Shown here in pieces: positions 8,582 through 16,716 of a stretch of DNA of 64,000 bases. The stretch is from assembly GCF_905372525.1 (NCBI RefSeq), contig NZ_CAJPPN010000001.1, positions 62,001 to 126,000 on the forward strand. Reading direction: 5' to 3'. The DNA comes from an uncultured Porphyromonas sp. (GTDB lineage: Bacteria; Bacteroidota; Bacteroidia; Bacteroidales; Porphyromonadaceae). The translations under genes and the position numbers were made by a program. Numbering within the stretch: position 1 is the stretch's first letter; each line of letters opens with the position of its first letter. Below the pieces are notes generated by a model. It had not been told where the DNA came from. It did not search any database and worked only from the letters and a program-made list of their open reading frames with translations.

Positions 8582-10144
8582 CTATTCATCCAAGGTCTCG
8601 ATCTCGTTGCCCTCCTTGTCGAGGAACTTGTAGTCGAGGAATCCGAGACTTTGGTTGGGAGTTACACGGATCCCTCGTGCTATCTGTAGCTTCCATCTAC
8701 GTGCGATGGATACGAGGAACCCCTTAGTGAGGTAGGCGGCTACGTAGGGATGTACATGTACATTCACGTAGGAGAGGCCTAGTCGATGGACTAGATCCTT
8801 GAGCTTTTCTTCCAGTTGGTCGGTGAAGAGTACAGAACCCTTCATCTTCCCAGTGCCCATACAGGTTGGACAGGTCTCGTCTGTATTGATCTGCGTAGCG
8901 GGGCGTACTCGCTGTCGGGTGATCTGCATCACGCCGAACTTGCTTAGGGGGAGTATATTGTGCCTCGTGCGATCGGGCTCCATCAGCTTGACCATGTGCT
9001 CATAGAGGAGCTGACGATTCTTCTGGTCATGCATGTCGATGAAGTCTACGGCGATGATGCCACCCATATCTCTGAGTCGGAGCTGGCGAGCCAGCTCTTC
9101 GGCTGCGATAAGGTTCACATCGATAGCCGTACCCTCCTGCTCGTTATTCTTCCGCGACCTATTACCACTATTGACGTCTACGACGTACATGGCTTCGGTC
9201 TGCTCGATGATGAGATAGGCACCGCTCTTGCAGGTGACGGTACGTCCAAAGGAGGACTTGATCTGCTTCGTCACCCCCTTCTCGTCGAAGATGGGTAAGT
9301 TCCCTGTATAGAGGTGTACGATGTCTTCCCTCCCTGGTGCTATCTGAGCGACATACTCACGTATCTCCTCGAAATAGGCTTTGTCGTTGACCTGAATGCT
9401 TTGGAAGGAAGGGTTGAACGTATCTCGGAGTATCCCCAAGGCACGGCTGGACTCCTCATAGACAATCTTGGGAGCCTTGGTTATCTTGGGGAGCTTCTGT
9501 ACACACTCCTCCCAGCGACGGAGTAGGCGACGGAGCTCTTGGTCCAGCTCTGAGGCCCGCTTGCCCTCAGCAGAGGTACGGATGATGACGCTGAAGTTCT
9601 TTGGCTTCATACTCAGCACCAGCTGCTTGAGACGGGTACGCTCCTCGTGAGACTCGATCTTGGTGCTGACCGAGACCTTGTCGGAGAAGGGTACTAGGAC
9701 GAGGTTACGCCCTGCGATAGAGATCTCTGCTGATAGCCGAGGCCCTTTGGTGGATATAGGCTCCTTGACGACTTGTACGAGGACGTTCTGTCCCGCCTTG
9801 ATGTAGTCGGCAATCTTGCCATCCTTGGGGAGGTCTGGGAAGTTCGGGATCTTGTGTAGGGCAGGCACGGCTTTTGTCTTCTCAATCTGCTCGAGGAAGC
9901 GTTGCTGAGCCTGATAGATCATCCCTAGATCAAGATAGTGGAGAAAAGCATCTTTCTTATAGCCTACATCGACGAACGCTGCGTTCAGCCCAGGCATGAC
10001 CTTCTTCACACGTCCGAGGTATATGTCCCCGACGGCGAAGGCTAAGTCCCTGCGCTCACGCTGTAGCTCCACTAGCTTTTGGTCCTCTAGTAGAGCCATA
10101 GATATCTCCTTCGGGGAGACATCGACGATTAGTTCACTGGTCAC
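8582..10144 (-). CDS. rng: Ribonuclease E/G family protein
   Basis: Endoribonuclease for rRNA 5' processing and mRNA decay. The 520-residue protein lacks the long RNase E C-terminal scaffold, so it is RNase G-like. An S1 RNA-binding domain spans about 37-145 (GDIYLGRVKKVMPGLNAAFV) and holds an insertion rich in Lys/Pro. The catalytic DNase I-like domain has the two metal-binding aspartates in YVVDVNSGNRS and IAVDFIDMHDQ, and the zinc-link CPTCMGTGK near 430 that holds the dimer together. Bacteroidota enzymes of this type are commonly 510-530 residues. It lies 108 bp after the small AURKAIP1-like gene and HU, same strand. Confidence 0.93.
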   Translation of the reverse strand: MTSELIVDVSPKEISMALLEDQKLVELQRERRDLAFAVGDIYLGRVKKVMPGLNAAFVDVGYKKDAFLHYLDLGMIYQAQQRFLEQIEKTKAVPALHKIPNFPDLPKDGKIADYIKAGQNVLVQVVKEPISTKGPRLSAEISIAGRNLVLVPFSDKVSVSTKIESHEERTRLKQLVLSMKPKNFSVIIRTSAEGKRASELDQELRRLLRRWEECVQKLPKITKAPKIVYEESSRALGILRDTFNPSFQSIQVNDKAYFEEIREYVAQIAPGREDIVHLYTGNLPIFDEKGVTKQIKSSFGRTVTCKSGAYLIIEQTEAMYVVDVNSGNRSRKNNEQEGTAIDVNLIAAEELARQLRLRDMGGIIAVDFIDMHDQKNRQLLYEHMVKLMEPDRTRHNILPLSKFGVMQITRQRVRPATQINTDETCPTCMGTGKMKGSVLFTDQLEEKLKDLVHRLGLSYVNVHVHPYVAAYLTKGFLVSIARRWKLQIARGIRVTPNQSLGFLDYKFLDKEGNEIETLDE

Positions 10145-10252
10145 TTAGCGTATAAATGATGTATCAATAGTAGGGGGTAGATGCTGCTTACCTAAAGCAC
10201 ACAAGGGGTAAGAGCTAGCTTATCACTTGCCCTAGACCCCTCATGTAAGACA

Positions 10253-10345
10253 CTATTTCTTCTTCTTATGTCTATTCTTCTTGAGTCTCTTCTTACGCTT
10301 GTGCGTAGCCATCTTATGGCGCTTTCTTTTCTTTCCGCTTGGCAT
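10253..10345 (-). CDS. AURKAIP1/COX24-like small basic protein
   Basis: A 30-residue protein starting MPSGKKRKRHKMATHKRKKR and made almost wholly of Lys, Arg and His. In Bacteroidota a protein of this size and sequence is annotated as AURKAIP1/COX24 domain protein, related to the C-terminal basic region of a mitochondrial small-subunit ribosomal protein, so a ribosome-bound role is likely. An A/G-rich stretch (AAAGAAAG) sits before the ATG. It is 45 bp downstream of HU and 108 bp upstream of the RNase G-type gene, a setting that fits RNA or ribosome function. Confidence 0.85.
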   Translation of the reverse strand: MPSGKKRKRHKMATHKRKKRLKKNRHKKKK

Positions 10346-10390
10346 AGCTTTCTTTTGTTTGTTATATGATAGTTATCTGCGATTACTCCT

Positions 10391-10663
10391 CTACTTCACC
10401 TTCGAAGCGAAGAGCTTAGAAGGCTTGAAGGCAGGGATGCGACGCTTGGGGATGATGATCGTAGTCTTCTTGGAGATATTACGAGCCGTCTTCTCTGCGC
10501 GCTCCTTTATGATGAAGCTACCGAAGCCACGAAGGTAAACGTTCTCTCCACGAACCAGAGACTCTTTGACCGACTCCATGAATGCTTCTACCACAGCCAA
10601 GGTAGTCTCTTTGTCTACCCCTGTGTTCTTGGCGATGTCGCTCACCACTTCTGCTTTCGTCAT
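10391..10663 (-). CDS. HU/IHF-family DNA-binding protein
   Basis: A 90-residue nucleoid protein that bends DNA as a dimer. MTKAEVVSDIAKNTGVDKE at the N-terminus forms the helical dimer base, and the family core LRGFGSFIIKERAEKTARN at about 44-62 leads into the beta arm, with the tip near Ile-Pro at 71-75 (IIIPKRRIPAFKPSK). Complete length. A CAAATATA motif (minus-strand TATATTTG) at 10714-10721 is well placed as its promoter. Confidence 0.93.
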   Translation of the reverse strand: MTKAEVVSDIAKNTGVDKETTLAVVEAFMESVKESLVRGENVYLRGFGSFIIKERAEKTARNISKKTTIIIPKRRIPAFKPSKLFASKVK

Positions 10664-10713
10664 AGATGATGATGAAATTATTTTAATTGGATGAATATCA
10701 TTCTTTTGCTTTG

Positions 10714-10721
10714 CAAATATA
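10714..10721 (-). promoter_or_regulatory. Bacteroidota -7 motif TATATTTG before HU gene
   Basis: Matches the TAnnTTTG primary sigma -7 consensus, 51 bp before the HU start. No clear -33 TTTG at the expected spacing. Confidence 0.45.
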
Positions 10722-10842
10722 GTGCAAATCTTTCAATCCGCCCATAGGGTTTCCTAATCTGAGACTGAGCCAACCTCCCATGAGAGAGGATCTGCCATGC
10801 GCTGTACTGAGGTGGAAAGCCTCAGCGATGACCCAGGCTCAG

Positions 10843-10881
10843 AAAAAAGGGAGCCCCCACCCAGAGCAGGTAGGAGCTCCC
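10843..10881 (-). terminator. Rho-independent terminator after the DUF3078 gene
   Basis: Read on the minus strand, a GGGAGC...GCTCCC stem is followed by six T residues. It lies 22 bp past the stop codon of the DUF3078 gene and closes the lipoate ligase-radical SAM-DUF3078 run. Confidence 0.75.
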
Positions 10882-10902
10882 ATCTATAGAGGATCTACTA
10901 GA

Positions 10903-11814
10903 CTAGAAGCTGTAGGAGAGGCCGAGGCCAAGGACTTCACGGAACTGAACCTTAGGCCCTCTGAGGTTGCCTGCCTTATCTACGCTCTTGACGTTGTCGT
11001 CGTAGATAAGGTTGGTCGTGAGGGTCGTCGTGAGGAACTTGTTGATCTTGAAGGCAATCATCATATCCCAGTTTACGTCGATGTTGCCAAAGTCGGAGTT
11101 GTAGGCCGTGAAGAGGGTTAGCTTCGTTGAGAAGTCGATATTCTCGGCGAGCTTCTTCTTGTAGTTTGCCACGATAGAGGCACCGAGCTCGGCCAGGAGC
11201 CTCTTACCGGGCTTCACACCAAAGGCTCCTGCATCGGAGAGCTTCTTGTCTAGGACAAATGTCATCTTGCCCGTCACAGGGGAGAATAGGACGGAGAGGT
11301 TGTCATTGGGCTTATAGTCGGCACCGAGGGCGGCCGTGAAGTAGCCGGGAGCGAAGAGGGTAGAGATGTACTTGTCTCGGTTGCCAGCTACATTGGGGTT
11401 GGTGGAAGCATCATAGCCACGGGCGAACTGCGTGAGGAGGTCACCGAGGGCAGAGATGCTCCAGTGAGAGCTGATAAGGTGACCGACCTTGGTACTGAGG
11501 TTGAGCTTATCGACATTCTTGAGCCACTCATTACTGGTCGTATACGTCATTCCGAAGTCTGTCACTAGGGCGTTGTCCCAGCTCCACTTATCCTTCTTAT
11601 AGTTGGCATTGACGTTGAGGTAGAGGTTCCATGCCACGGAGTTCTCTCCCCCAGCAGACCAGTTCACTAGGGCTGTCTGGGCTGTGTTGATACCTGTGAT
11701 ACCATTGACCTTCCAGTTGCTCTCGGGAGCGGAGGCCTCGGTCGTGTTGTCTTGAGCTTGGGCACCTGTAGCCACTGTGGCTAGGAGGGCTAGCGAGATA
11801 AAGATCTTCTTCAT
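10903..11814 (-). CDS. DUF3078 outer-membrane beta-barrel-like protein
   Basis: 303 residues. A Sec signal peptide is clear at 1-20 (MKKIFISLALLATVATGAQA). The mature part begins after Ala-Gln, and a WKVNGITGINTAQTALVNWS stretch at about 34-53 is the recognisable DUF3078 start, followed by alternating strands rich in Trp, Tyr, Asn and Lys and a terminal aromatic Ser-Phe residue pair, as in outer-membrane barrels. The biological role of this Bacteroidota family is not known. It follows the TIGR01212 radical SAM gene by 10 bp, so the two are co-transcribed; I know of no functional link. Confidence 0.8.
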   Translation of the reverse strand: MKKIFISLALLATVATGAQAQDNTTEASAPESNWKVNGITGINTAQTALVNWSAGGENSVAWNLYLNVNANYKKDKWSWDNALVTDFGMTYTTSNEWLKNVDKLNLSTKVGHLISSHWSISALGDLLTQFARGYDASTNPNVAGNRDKYISTLFAPGYFTAALGADYKPNDNLSVLFSPVTGKMTFVLDKKLSDAGAFGVKPGKRLLAELGASIVANYKKKLAENIDFSTKLTLFTAYNSDFGNIDVNWDMMIAFKINKFLTTTLTTNLIYDDNVKSVDKAGNLRGPKVQFREVLGLGLSYSF

Positions 11815-11824
11815 TACTGTCTTG

Positions 11825-12772
11825 TTACTTAGTTTCTATGACTTGAGTTGATGGTTGATTGCTTGATGGTGGCGTGGAGAGAGCCTTGCGGATCTTGGCC
11901 GTGAACTCATAGTTCTTCCATCCCCAGCGAGGGGCGAGGAGTAGCTCAGGGGGAGACTGAGAGACGAAGCGCTCTAGGACGATGTCCGGCCGGAGGCGAT
12001 GGACGAAGTCCACACAGAGCTCGATGTACTCCTCCTCGGTGAATAGGTGGAAGTCCTCGGGGGTCTGGAGATATTCGCCTGCCATGAGCGTCCCACGGAT
12101 GATCTGTAGCTGGTGGATCTTGAGCGTAGTGATGGGGAGCTCGGAGAGGCGATCTGCATGTAGGAGCATCTCCTGTCGGCTCTCACCTGGTAGACCTAGT
12201 ATGATATGGGCTCCGACCATGATCCCTGCTTGGTGGGTGCGCCAGATAGTGGCGACGCTATCCTGCCAAGTGTGTCCACGCTGGATCCGCTCAAGCGTCT
12301 TGTCCCAGGTACTCTCCACCCCATACTCAATCAGTAGGAAGGTACGTCTGGAGAGCTCCCCGAGATAGTGGAGTAGAGGCTCTGGCATACAGTCTGGGCG
12401 TGTCCCGATGATTAGCCCCACAACGTCTGGATGTGATAGGGCTTCCTCATACTTGGCGATACAGTCTGCGACCTCTCCATAGGTGTTAGTGTATGACTGG
12501 AAGTAAGCGAGGTACTTCATCTCGGGATACTTCCTCCTAAAGAAGGATATGCCCTCATCGATCTGCTCCGTGATCGGTCGGAGCTTCGTCGCATAGTTGG
12601 GGCTGAAGCTCTTATTATTGCAGTAGGTACACCCGCCCTTTCCCCGAGATCCATCTCGGGTAGGACAAGAGAAGCCCGCTGTGAGGGTAATCTTTTGCAC
12701 CTTCTGCCCGGGGAAATAGCGACAGAGAAAGGTGGAGAAGTCGATGTAAGGGGGACTATCAGCTCTGCTCAT
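11825..12772 (-). CDS. TIGR01212 family radical SAM protein (YhcC-like)
   Basis: 315 residues. The [4Fe-4S] cluster cysteines follow the spacing of this subfamily, not the classic CX3CX2C: Cys36, Cys48 and Cys51, in SCPTRDGSRGKGGCTYC. Other family signatures are YFQSYTNTYG near 89-98, LIIGTRPDCMP near 120-130 and MVGAHIILGLPGE near 185-197. The substrate of YhcC-like proteins is unsettled; RNA or cofactor modification has been suggested. The gene starts 8 bp after lipoate ligase and is followed by DUF3078 after 10 bp, a three-gene operon. Confidence 0.88.
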   Translation of the reverse strand: MSRADSPPYIDFSTFLCRYFPGQKVQKITLTAGFSCPTRDGSRGKGGCTYCNNKSFSPNYATKLRPITEQIDEGISFFRRKYPEMKYLAYFQSYTNTYGEVADCIAKYEEALSHPDVVGLIIGTRPDCMPEPLLHYLGELSRRTFLLIEYGVESTWDKTLERIQRGHTWQDSVATIWRTHQAGIMVGAHIILGLPGESRQEMLLHADRLSELPITTLKIHQLQIIRGTLMAGEYLQTPEDFHLFTEEEYIELCVDFVHRLRPDIVLERFVSQSPPELLLAPRWGWKNYEFTAKIRKALSTPPSSNQPSTQVIETK

Positions 12773-12780
12773 ACACTTAT

Positions 12781-13539
12781 CTAGCTCCCCTTAGCGAGCC
12801 CAATCGGCGAATAGATCCAGTCTAGGTGCTCGAAGTGCTCCATACGTCTGTGCTGGATATACTCCTCTGCATCTCTGTCAAGTGTGAGTGGTGTGAGCTC
12901 AGATTCTGTCCCTCTCAGTTCGTCCAAGATGAGGTGCTGTAGGTCGGTGATCGTACAGCCTGCTGGTAGGACAGGACGCAGATTGGTTACTCTGGAGCGT
13001 ACGGACGGGACCCTCGAGCGGACTGTCGTATCGGGTGAGACTGTCAGAATTCGCTCGAGTACATCTAGGTCGGTGTCGAAGAGCAGACAGATATGATACA
13101 GTAGACGCCCTCGGGTCATCGCCTCTGCGGCTCCCCCGACCTTGAGGTCATTTAGTCTGAGATCTCCACGGGGGGAGCGCACGACCTCTACCCCTTGCTT
13201 GGCAAGTGCAGATTGGATAGGCTGAGGGCAAGCCGCAAGGTCAAACCCCACAGAGGCTTCCCCATTCTTGATCACAGAGAAGTTCAGATTGCCCTCATCA
13301 TGGTATACAGTCCCCCCCCCTGAGGTGCGGCGTAGGAGTGCGATACCCTCTGTGCGGAGGTATTCGACATCCAGCTCCGCCTCGGGATGCTGATACCGCC
13401 CCATGAAGACAGAGGGCGTGTTGATCCAGAGGAGGTAGATCGTATCCAAGGAACGTAGCTGCCGATAGAGGTAGTCCTCTAGTGCTATGTTATAATAGGG
13501 ATCTCGGGATGTACTGATGTAATAGTAAGCGCTTGTCAT
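12781..13539 (-). CDS. lplA: Lipoate-protein ligase A family protein
   Basis: Attaches lipoate (or octanoate) to the lipoyl domains of 2-oxoacid dehydrogenases or glycine cleavage H protein. The 252-residue protein has the family core: YLLWINTPSVFMGRYQ near 34-49, RRTSGGGTVYHDEGNLNFS near 90-108, and the catalytic lysine in LKVGGAAEAM around 131-140, followed by LLYHICLLFDTD. It lacks a long C-terminal accessory domain, so it is on the short side compared with E. coli LplA (about 338). Ligase versus octanoyltransferase cannot be decided from sequence alone. It leads an operon with the radical SAM and DUF3078 genes. Confidence 0.85.
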   Translation of the reverse strand: MTSAYYYISTSRDPYYNIALEDYLYRQLRSLDTIYLLWINTPSVFMGRYQHPEAELDVEYLRTEGIALLRRTSGGGTVYHDEGNLNFSVIKNGEASVGFDLAACPQPIQSALAKQGVEVVRSPRGDLRLNDLKVGGAAEAMTRGRLLYHICLLFDTDLDVLERILTVSPDTTVRSRVPSVRSRVTNLRPVLPAGCTITDLQHLILDELRGTESELTPLTLDRDAEEYIQHRRMEHFEHLDWIYSPIGLAKGS

Positions 13540-13618
13540 CTATTACCTAACCGAAAACGAGGGGAAATAGTTACGTTCTCTCCCCAGAGTGTCATTCTCT
13601 AGAGGACGAGCATAAAGC

Positions 13619-13664
13619 GAAGAGGCTCATCCTCCGCAGGCTTATGGGGAGGGTGAGCCTCTTC
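13619..13664 (-). terminator. Hairpin after gyrB
   Basis: GAAGAGGCTCA at 13619-13629 pairs with TGAGCCTCTTC at 13654-13664, with further CCTCC/GGAGG pairing inside. It starts 15 bp past the gyrB stop. Confidence 0.65.
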
Positions 13665-13678
13665 ATTAGAGGAGATGA

Positions 13679-15640
13679 CTAGGCATCAATGCGGGCATAG
13701 GTCGCATTAGCCTCGATGAACTCTCGGCGTGGCCCTACCTCGTCTCCCATTAGCATGGAGAAGATAGCATCGGCCTCGGCTGCATTCTCTATCGTGATCT
13801 TGCGTAGTGTACGGTTCTCTGGGTTCATTGTCGTCTCCCAGAGCTGCTCGTCATTCATCTCACCGAGACCCTTATAACGCTGCACGTGCACACGCTTTTC
13901 GTCTCCACCACCGACTCGGTCGATGAATGCCTGACGCTGCTGTTCGGTCCAGCAGTACTCCTTCTCCTTGCCCCTAGTACAGAGGTAGAGTGGGGGAGTA
14001 GCTATATATACGTAGCCGTTCTCGATGAGTGAACGCATGTTGCGGAAGAAGAAGGTGAGGATGAGCGTAGCGATGTGGCTACCATCGACATCAGCATCGG
14101 TCATGATGATGACCTTGTGGTAGCGAAGCTTGGCGAGGTTGAGCTCCTTGGCATCCTCCTCTGTACCGATCGTTACCCCTAGAGCAGTATAGATATTACG
14201 GATTTCTTCGCTCTCGAGCACCTTGTGCTGCATCGCCTTCTCTACGTTCAGGATCTTGCCTCGTAGGGGAAGGATAGCCTGAAACTCTCGGTCTCGTCCC
14301 TGCTTAGCTGTACCACCCGCTGAGTCACCCTCGACGAGGAAGAGTTCAGAGAGGGCAGGATCCTTGGAGGAGCAGTCGGCGAGTTTGCCTGGTAGTCCTC
14401 CGCCTGAGAGGGGGGACTTGCGCTGTACCATCTCACGAGCCTTGCGTGCTGCCTGGCGAGCCGTTGCCGCTAGGATGACCTTATCGACGATCGTCTTAGC
14501 CTCCTTGGGGTGCTCCTCCAGATAGATCTCGAGGGCTTCACTCACGGCGATGTCTACCGCACCCATGACCTCGTTGTTCCCGAGCTTGGTCTTGGTCTGA
14601 CCCTCGAACTGTGGCTCAGCCACCTTGATGCTAATCACGGCAGTAAGCCCTTCGCGGAAGTCATCCCCGGTGATCTCCACCTTGACCTTGTCTAGGAGCT
14701 TGGAGTCGGTAGCATACTTCTTGAGGGTACGCGTCAGCCCACGGCGAAAGCCTGCTAGGTGCGTCCCACCCTCTATGGTGTTGATGTTATTGACGTAGCT
14801 GTAGATGTTCTCGTTGTACGAGGTATTGTAGGTCATCGCTACCTCTACGGGGATGCCCTGCTTCTCTGTGACGATATGGATCACGTCCTGGATGAGGTGC
14901 TCCTTGGATCGGTCGATGTACCGAGCGAATTCCTTGAGCCCCTCCTGGGAGTAGTAGACCTCAGTCAGAGGCTTCCCCTCAGCATCCCTCTCACGCTCGT
15001 CGATGAGCGAAAGCGTGATGCCTGCGTTGAGGAAGGCAAGCTCACGAAGCCGGTTGGAGAGGATCTTGGTCTGATACTCGGTGACGGAGAATATGCTATC
15101 ATCGGGCTTGAAGATGATCGTCGTCCCAGTGCGGTCCGTCGTCCCGATGATCTGTAGGTCAGTCGTGGGGATACCCCGGCTGAACTCCTCTGTATAGATC
15201 TTCCCCTCACGATAGACGATGGCCTTGAGGTAGGTGGATAGGGCATTCACGCAGGATACCCCTACACCATGTAGCCCCCCAGAGACCTTGTATGAGCCCT
15301 TGTCAAACTTACCTCCAGCATGTAGGACGGTGAGCACGACCTCTAGGGCACTCTTCCCCTCCTTCTCATGAAGATCCACAGGGATACCTCGACCATTGTC
15401 TTGGACCTCGATCGAGTTATCTTCGTGGATGATGACTTTGATATTATCGCAGTAGCCTGCGAGGGCTTCGTCGATGGAGTTATCTACCACCTCATATACC
15501 AAGTGATGAAGTCCCTTCTCTCCGATGTCCCCGATGTACATGGCGGGGCGCTTGCGCACTGCTTCTAGTCCCTCTAGGACTTGAATGCTACTGGCGGAGT
15601 ACTCCTTCTCACTTGCTTGGTCAAACAGCTCTTCGCTCAT
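13679..15640 (-). CDS. gyrB: DNA gyrase subunit B
   Basis: ATPase subunit of the enzyme that introduces negative supercoils, working with GyrA. The 653-residue protein begins with the GHKL ATPase domain (IQVLEGLEAVRKRPAMYIGD, then the Asn of VVDNSIDEALAG, QDNGRGIPVDLHE and GLHGVGVSCVNALS), continues with the transducer, and has the TOPRIM acidic sites EGDSAGGTAKQGRD and DADVDGSHI. The C-terminal signature RYKGLGEMNDEQLWETTMNP is present. It lacks the roughly 165-residue insertion of enterobacterial GyrB, as expected for Bacteroidota. Single-gene transcript: hairpin at 13619-13664 behind, TATCTTTG promoter motif in front. Confidence 0.96.
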   Translation of the reverse strand: MSEELFDQASEKEYSASSIQVLEGLEAVRKRPAMYIGDIGEKGLHHLVYEVVDNSIDEALAGYCDNIKVIIHEDNSIEVQDNGRGIPVDLHEKEGKSALEVVLTVLHAGGKFDKGSYKVSGGLHGVGVSCVNALSTYLKAIVYREGKIYTEEFSRGIPTTDLQIIGTTDRTGTTIIFKPDDSIFSVTEYQTKILSNRLRELAFLNAGITLSLIDERERDAEGKPLTEVYYSQEGLKEFARYIDRSKEHLIQDVIHIVTEKQGIPVEVAMTYNTSYNENIYSYVNNINTIEGGTHLAGFRRGLTRTLKKYATDSKLLDKVKVEITGDDFREGLTAVISIKVAEPQFEGQTKTKLGNNEVMGAVDIAVSEALEIYLEEHPKEAKTIVDKVILAATARQAARKAREMVQRKSPLSGGGLPGKLADCSSKDPALSELFLVEGDSAGGTAKQGRDREFQAILPLRGKILNVEKAMQHKVLESEEIRNIYTALGVTIGTEEDAKELNLAKLRYHKVIIMTDADVDGSHIATLILTFFFRNMRSLIENGYVYIATPPLYLCTRGKEKEYCWTEQQRQAFIDRVGGGDEKRVHVQRYKGLGEMNDEQLWETTMNPENRTLRKITIENAAEADAIFSMLMGDEVGPRREFIEANATYARIDA

Positions 15641-15672
15641 TGATTTCGTTGAATACTATTGTAATATCTACA

Positions 15673-15680
15673 CAAAGATA
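15673..15680 (-). promoter_or_regulatory. -7 motif TATCTTTG before gyrB
   Basis: CAAAGATA on the plus strand, 33 bp before the gyrB start; a full match to TAnnTTTG. Confidence 0.5.
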
Positions 15681-15901
15681 CGAAAAATAAGCACTTAGTG
15701 ATCCTCCAGGCCCGCTCCCGTCTGAGAGCATGTGAGCTTCCCTCTCTCCTCCCTCCTCTTGTCTAGCTCATAGAAGTAAGAGTAGGCATATTGGCTCTTG
15801 AATAAGAGGGCTGTATGCATTGAGCTAACTAGAGAACTTATATCCTAAGGGCTAATCAGCCGAGGTGGAATGGGTGTAGAGCAATGCGCATGTATACATC
15901 C

Positions 15902-15934
15902 GTTTGGTAGTTACGATTACTTATACTATCTTTG
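15902..15934 (+). promoter_or_regulatory. Promoter of tRNA-Asp (TTTG - 21 bp - TATCTTTG)
   Basis: TTTG at 15902-15905 and TATCTTTG at 15927-15934, 21 bp apart, is a near-ideal Bacteroidota housekeeping promoter. The tRNA starts 18 bp after the -7 box. Confidence 0.75.
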
Positions 15935-15951
15935 CAGTGCAAAAGCGGAAC

Positions 15952-16025
15952 GGTGTGGTAGTTCAGCTGGTTAGAATACCTGCCTGTCACGCAGGGGGTC
16001 GCGGGTTCGAGTCCCGTCCATACCG
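15952..16025 (+). tRNA. tRNA-Asp (anticodon GTC)
   Basis: 74-nt cloverleaf. The acceptor arm GGTGTGG pairs with CCATACC (one G-T wobble), discriminator G. The anticodon stem CCTGC/GCAGG encloses CTGTCAC, giving anticodon GTC at 15986-15988. The T arm GCGGG-TTCGAGT-CCCGT is regular. No CCA is encoded. Confidence 0.97.
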
Positions 16026-16336
16026 CTAGAGGGCTGTAGGTCATGTGATCTACATCCCTCTTCCTTTACCCAGATGATACCATTTCCAGTGGCGAGATCT
16101 CCCTTGCTCCTAGAGGGGCTTAATCAACTAAGACTACCCAATAGTGATCCAATAGAATAGGATGTAAGGGACTCGCCTCTATAAAGAGCTCAGCATACTC
16201 CTCACTGGATCACTTCCTTGAGGAACATATCCTCTGCAGGTACTAAAGCCCAAGGCCTCTCCTAAATTGTTTAGGAGAGGCCTTGGGATATTCCTGTCTG
16301 TACCCTATGAGGGGGGAAGTAGTCCTTGTTCCCCGT
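16026..16336. other. Intergenic stretch between tRNA-Asp and the MerR gene
   Basis: Carries an 18-bp hairpin at 16249-16287 and an AGTGATCCA/TGGATCACT pair about 50 bases apart (near 16144 and 16205). No gene seen. Confidence 0.5.
16249..16287 (-). terminator. Hairpin after the MerR-family gene
   Basis: CCCAAGGCCTCTCCTAAA and its perfect complement flank a three-base TTG loop, about 50 bp past the minus-strand stop at 16337. Very stable; no T-run. Confidence 0.65.
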
Positions 16337-16675
16337 TCACTGCATGCCTATCGGTTCGTCAAGTGAACGTCTCAAGTCAAGGAGCTGTGAGTGAATAGAC
16401 CTTAGACGGGTCAGCGTATTGCTTCTCAGCTCTACCTTGTCTCGGTGGCTCTTTAGCTCAGCACGGGCTCCGTCAATGGTCATCTTCTTCTCTCGAAGAA
16501 GGTGCTGTACCGCCATGATCCTCTGTATATCCTTCTCGGTATACTGACGAGTACCATTAGGGGTAGTGTTCGGGGCGATGTGAGGAAACACGGCCTCCCA
16601 GTAGCGGATGGTCGAGGCTTCCTCTCCGACTCGATCTGCCACCTCCTTGATGCGGTAATAGAGTCGCTTAGCCAT
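16337..16675 (-). CDS. MerR-family transcriptional regulator
   Basis: 112 residues. The N-terminal winged helix-turn-helix is typical: YYRIKEVADRVGEEASTIRYWEAVFP at 6-31, then a TRQYTEKDIQRIMAVQHLLRE wing and helix. A short C-terminal coiled coil (about 70-108) would dimerise it. There is no cysteine-rich or drug-binding effector domain, so the ligand, if any, is unknown. Such short MerR proteins are common in Bacteroidota. It starts 41 bp downstream of manA on the same strand. Confidence 0.88.
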   Translation of the reverse strand: MAKRLYYRIKEVADRVGEEASTIRYWEAVFPHIAPNTTPNGTRQYTEKDIQRIMAVQHLLREKKMTIDGARAELKSHRDKVELRSNTLTRLRSIHSQLLDLRRSLDEPIGMQ

Positions 16676-16716
16676 GATTCTTTTGTTCTGTGTCTAATGG
16701 GCTGCTATGCCCAGGA

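Larger units (their letters stand above)
15641..15951. other. Divergent intergenic region, gyrB and tRNA-Asp
   Basis: Holds the minus-strand gyrB promoter motif at 15673-15680 and the plus-strand tRNA-Asp promoter at 15902-15934. Nothing else recognised. Confidence 0.5.
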